From the NCBI GenBank assembly GCA_002311315.1, contig DBZZ01000038.1:7698-16576 (forward strand): a stretch of DNA of 8,879 bases, read 5' to 3'. Under the pieces are notes generated by a model, which did no database searches, was not told the origin of the DNA, and was given only the letters and a program-made list of their open reading frames with translations. This document shows positions 6,197 to 8,879 of the stretch, piece after piece (the stretch's first letter is position 1; every line of letters begins with the position of its first letter). This DNA is from Methylococcaceae bacterium UBA1147 (GTDB lineage: Bacteria > Pseudomonadota > Gammaproteobacteria > Methylococcales > UBA1147). Both the position numbers and the translations under genes were made by a program.

Positions 6197-7006
6197 ATGA
6201 CGTTTGTTAACACTGGGCAAATAATTAACTTCCTGATTGAACGAGAATATCCTAGATATGCGCCAAGCCTATTAAACCGATTAGCAGGGCGACTGAGCGA
6301 GGAGCCGTCGGCAACAATTAAAAAGAAAATGGAAGCTTACCGGGCTGAATTAACGGCATTGCCTTACGAAAAACTGTTGGCACTTTACGAGCAAGAAAAG
6401 AACGCCTCTCTCAAAGAAAAGGCAGAAGCATTCTTCGAAAGCCCTGACGCAAAAGCAGATTTGGAACACTGGAGCAAAGCTGCATATTGGACCCTAAATG
6501 AAGCAGTCGCACTCACTCTTGGGAAAGAACCGAAAATCGTAACCCAAGAGGCTGTCGAAAAATACCATGGCGTCTCGGATCTCGCTAAAACATATCGAAA
6601 AACCCTTGAACTGGCTAACCGAGCCAGGAAGATAAAGGAACTGCGAGAGCCTTTGTCTCCAATTATCTTTCTCGAATGGGCTGATAGAAATATGATCAGC
6701 CCGCCAAAGCAGTTGGTTCAATCTGTAAAAAAGCACAGTGCCGTAATTAAGGATTGGTCAGACACGCTGGCTTCGCTCGAACCGGGGAAATCTTTGCTTG
6801 AGCGAAGTCCTTATTGGAACAAGTTCTCGCAACAGGCCGCACAAGCGGTCACAGACTACCCGAAGTGGCGTCAAACTCAAATACAAGACGGAATTAAGAA
6901 AACAGGGAATCTCCATGACTGGTTATTAAAAGACATTGGCGCAAACACCCGAGAGGCAGAAATTCTGAAGAGAATTATGACAGACATTTTTCCGGAGCTT
7001 AAATAA
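6197..7006 (+). CDS. Uncharacterised mobile-element protein (269 residues)
   Basis: The function is unknown. The start at 6197 has a good GAGG seven bases upstream. The protein is soluble, highly charged and mostly helical, with no signal peptide or membrane segment. Two regions stand out: 'HWSKAAYWTLNEAVALTLGK' (residues 91-110) and the C-terminus 'YPKWRQTQIQDGIKKTGNLH' then 'DWLLKDIGANTREAEILKRI' (221-260). I associate both with uncharacterised proteins of integrated elements. There are no nuclease, P-loop or zinc motifs that I can see, and no cysteines. It lies between the integrase (94 bp upstream) and the regulator gene, and an operator-like palindrome starts 16 bp after its stop. A role in element replication, regulation or host interaction is possible but unproven. 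Confidence 0.85.
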   Translation: MTFVNTGQIINFLIEREYPRYAPSLLNRLAGRLSEEPSATIKKKMEAYRAELTALPYEKLLALYEQEKNASLKEKAEAFFESPDAKADLEHWSKAAYWTLNEAVALTLGKEPKIVTQEAVEKYHGVSDLAKTYRKTLELANRARKIKELREPLSPIIFLEWADRNMISPPKQLVQSVKKHSAVIKDWSDTLASLEPGKSLLERSPYWNKFSQQAAQAVTDYPKWRQTQIQDGIKKTGNLHDWLLKDIGANTREAEILKRIMTDIFPELK

Positions 7007-7022
7007 AACAATGAGATACACG

Positions 7023-7058
7023 TGTCACGTCTTGTGTCATATGACACGGGATGTGACA
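7023..7058. promoter_or_regulatory. 36-bp nested palindrome, probable operator
   Basis: The order is TGTCAC, six bases, TGTCATATGACA, six bases, GTGACA. The four TGTCA half-sites are placed symmetrically around one centre between 7040 and 7041. Fifteen of the 18 base pairs about the centre are complementary, and the central 14 bases (7034-7047) form a perfect palindrome. It lies in the 110-bp gap before the AlpA-type gene, so it could bind that protein or another element repressor as two cooperating dimers. It could also fold as a hairpin in RNA, but no T tract follows, so an ordinary terminator is unlikely. Confidence 0.65.
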
Positions 7059-7116
7059 TAAATTCTCCCCATTTATCGTAGGAGCCATATTCAATAACGC
7101 CCAAGGAGGCAGGAAC

Positions 7117-7338
7117 ATGGCTCACTCAATCCTTAGACTTCCCGCTGTAAAGGCTCGCACTGGCCTGTCCCGCAGCACCATTTATCTGCGCATCTCAGAA
7201 AGCCGATTCCCCAGACCCATTTCCCTCGGTAGCCGAGCGGTTGGGTGGGTCGAATCCGACATCAACAATTGGATCGAACAGCAGATTACAAGTAGCCGAG
7301 TTGATGGCCCAGCCGGTTCATTCACCAAACCCGAATAA
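7117..7338 (+). CDS. AlpA-family helix-turn-helix regulator / excisionase-like protein
   Basis: AlpA-family proteins are small MerR/Xis-like winged-helix DNA-binding proteins. In P4-like elements they activate or direct excision and regulate early genes. The 73-residue product has the typical layout: 'RLPAVKARTGLSRSTIYLRI' (helix-turn-helix, residues 7-26), the wing with 'FPRPISLGSRAVGWVESDIN' (residues 31-50) and a closing helix 'NWIEQQI'. The start has a strong AAGGAGG seven bases upstream. A nested palindrome lies about 60 bp upstream, a natural binding-site candidate. Its stop overlaps the next ATG (TAATG), so it heads an operon with the primase-like gene. The last 15 residues are unstructured. 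Confidence 0.9.
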   Translation: MAHSILRLPAVKARTGLSRSTIYLRISESRFPRPISLGSRAVGWVESDINNWIEQQITSSRVDGPAGSFTKPE

Positions 7339-7838
7339 TGGCTGGCTGCCCATTGTCAAACGTCGTGGCACAGCTTCACGGCATGCGAAAACAGGGAAAC
7401 GCCCTCCTCGCTCGTTGCCCCGCCCACGATGACCACCATCCCAGCCTGAAGATTACCGAAACGGATGACGGCACAGTTCTTCTGAAATGCTGGGCCGGCT
7501 GCAGTACATCTGAAATCGTTGGTGCGATTGGGCTGGAACTGCGTGACTTGTTCCCCGGTAACTCAGGTAATTACGTCCCATCCGCGCCATCGATTAACCC
7601 TGAATTACTGGAACTGGCCCAATACACGGTACAGATTGGAAGTCGATGGATTCAACAGAGCGTTCCTTTCTCCGAAAAGAGTCGCCGAGATTTCCTCAAG
7701 GCGGTGAAGATCGTTGAAGCCTACGGTCTTGGCGATGACAGTTGGCTCAATGATCCTGAGTCAGAACCGGTAGGCCCGATGATCCTGCGTTCTGGGATGA
7801 GCTGGAAAAGGACGTCAAACAAAAGCATGACCTCATGA
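7338..7838 (+). CDS. CHC2 zinc-finger primase-like protein (N-terminal part of a primase-helicase?)
   Basis: The zinc-binding domain of DnaG-type primases recognises template DNA. Here residues 20-73 form such a domain: C27-P-A-H30, then 'DDHHPSLKI', a hairpin, C51-W-A-G-C55 and 'GAIGLELRDLFP'. The spacing C-x2-H...C-x3-C is usual in plasmid and phage members. After residue 75 no TOPRIM catalytic motif is visible. The 166-residue ORF is therefore too short for a primase by itself. It starts at TAATG on the regulator's stop and ends at ATGA on the next start. The last 21 residues ('PMILRSGMSWKRTSNKSMTS') look out of frame, while the other frame there reads 'DDPAFWDELEKDVKQKHDL' and leads into the helicase. 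A frameshift near 7775 may thus split one CHC2-DUF3987 protein. Confidence 0.85.
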   Translation: MAGCPLSNVVAQLHGMRKQGNALLARCPAHDDHHPSLKITETDDGTVLLKCWAGCSTSEIVGAIGLELRDLFPGNSGNYVPSAPSINPELLELAQYTVQIGSRWIQQSVPFSEKSRRDFLKAVKIVEAYGLGDDSWLNDPESEPVGPMILRSGMSWKRTSNKSMTS

Positions 7839-8879
7839 TTGCCGATGCCGTAGCACGCGGGGACAACGATCCAGAGATGATTCAGGCAATGGAGACAATC
7901 CAAAGGCTAAAGGAACAATCCAGTGCTGCTGAACTACCGATTGACGAGCAAGAAGAACCGATCCCGGAATATCTCCTGGCGTTTCCAACTGAAACACTCC
8001 AGAGGATTCATGACTATTTCGTTAGAGGATGTTTCAGCACGACACCGCTGATTGCTCAGGGCGGCGTCATCGGACTCTCCAGCGTGGTGGCCGGGAGGGT
8101 CTTCAAAACCCGTCAGATATCCACGACCTCCGCACTCCCATTGTGTATTTCAGCCCCCAGCGGGGTTGGAAAAAACGCCGTGAAAGAAATGATCCTGCGA
8201 GTCCTGACCGAGTGCGAAATGGGCGAACTGCTGGGTGGAGGCCGGTTCAGCAGTGAACCAGGAATTCGCAATATGTTGGTCAAATACCCAACCCGGATCA
8301 TGGTCATCGACGAATTCGGAGACAAAATGGAACTCGGATTACAGCTGCGAAGGAATGCCAATTCCCATATGGCTGGAGGATTCTCTGCCCTGAAAGAACT
8401 GTATTCCGAAACACTGATGACATCGTCTCCGACGGAAATGGCTCACAACACATCGGGGCGAAGTGAAAACAACGCATCGAAACCGATCGAACACCCTTCA
8501 CTAACAATCGTTGGTTTAACCACGAACGAGAAATTACTCAAGGTCATCGATACCGACATGCTGCATGGCGGGACCCTGAACCGGTTCATTTTCATCCGCG
8601 AGAATTCGACCGTTCAGAATCCCAACTGGGACCTGGTGGGTGCACCCATTCCTGACTGGCTAAAGAGTCATATGGGAAAATTATCCAGGCTCCGTACCGG
8701 CAGCCAGAGTCTACGCATGAGACAAGAGTGGAACGAAGCTGAGGCAATGGCGGTTGCCCATGAAACAAAACCCAGCTACCAGCTCGTGAACATGGACGTA
8801 GACCTAGTTAAAAACTTCTATCATGAGGTTGAACAGATCAAAACCGAAAGCGGAGCTGCCGCAAATCTGGCCCAGCGAT
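7835..8879 (+). CDS. DUF3987-type P-loop helicase-like protein, partial
   Basis: DUF3987 proteins are NTPase/helicase-like replication proteins of phages and islands. From the ATG at 7835, 348 codons are open to the window edge. Residues about 50-100 form the lead-in ('PTETLQRIHDYFVRGCFSTT'). The P-loop is 'ISAPSGVGKNAVKEMI' (residues 105-120), with Asn in place of the usual Ser/Thr after Lys. Walker B is 'RIMVIDEFGDKM' (154-165). Residues 223-255 carry the later motif 'TIVGLTTNEKLLK' and 'GGTLNRFIFIREN', as expected for the family. The ATG overlaps the upstream stop (ATGA), which allows coupled translation; no separate ribosome binding site is seen. The same frame is open back to 7760 with protein-like sequence, so the true protein may be fused to the CHC2 part. 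Confidence 0.88.
   Translation, partial: MIADAVARGDNDPEMIQAMETIQRLKEQSSAAELPIDEQEEPIPEYLLAFPTETLQRIHDYFVRGCFSTTPLIAQGGVIGLSSVVAGRVFKTRQISTTSALPLCISAPSGVGKNAVKEMILRVLTECEMGELLGGGRFSSEPGIRNMLVKYPTRIMVIDEFGDKMELGLQLRRNANSHMAGGFSALKELYSETLMTSSPTEMAHNTSGRSENNASKPIEHPSLTIVGLTTNEKLLKVIDTDMLHGGTLNRFIFIRENSTVQNPNWDLVGAPIPDWLKSHMGKLSRLRTGSQSLRMRQEWNEAEAMAVAHETKPSYQLVNMDVDLVKNFYHEVEQIKTESGAAANLAQR

Overview
This is a bacterial window. Gene style and families (A-type Fe-S carrier, a split tRNA-Pro, a DUF4102-type integrase, an AlpA regulator, a CHC2 primase) suggest a Gram-negative bacterium, proteobacterial or Nitrospirota-like. The sequence alone does not fix the lineage. Many small secreted proteins and a lipoprotein signal fit a diderm.

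Left part (1 to about 4500) is host chromosome, mostly a gene graveyard. A host A-type iron-sulfur carrier runs off the left edge on the minus strand. After it come three plausible intact minus-strand genes for exported proteins (619-945, 2241-2498, 3683-4219). Between them lie decayed genes: a YwqK/MORN_2-repeat lipoprotein with two frameshifts and two stops plus the tail of a tandem paralogue, a DUF1330 gene with stops, two related 38-codon fragments in opposite orientation, and other remnants. At 4241-4432 is a fragment resembling the C-terminus of a phage terminase small subunit, followed by a tandem 11-bp repeat and a terminator. This suggests that an earlier phage or satellite occupied the same locus.

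At 4598-4647 (minus strand) is the 3' half of a tRNA-Pro(GGG): anticodon arm, variable loop, T arm, 3' acceptor strand and encoded CCA. Its 5' half is absent. Similarity stops at the 5' edge of the anticodon stem, and a tyrosine recombinase gene begins 138 bp further on. This is the junction of an integrated element that entered the anticodon region of the tRNA.

The element (4648 to beyond 8879) reads entirely on the plus strand. It carries a tyrosine integrase with a tandem 12-bp repeat ending just before its start codon, an uncharacterised 269-residue protein, a 36-bp nested palindrome that looks like an operator, an AlpA-type excision/regulatory protein, a CHC2 zinc-finger primase-like protein and a DUF3987-type P-loop helicase-like protein cut by the window edge. 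The last three overlap (TAATG and ATGA) and look like one translationally coupled operon. The module of integrase, regulator, primase and helicase is that of a P4-like or PICI-like satellite or a related genomic island. The far end, where cargo genes and the rebuilt tRNA would be expected, lies outside the window. No defence system or clearly new system is visible here. The most unusual items are the nested operator, the possible frameshift between primase and helicase, and the uncharacterised 269-residue gene.
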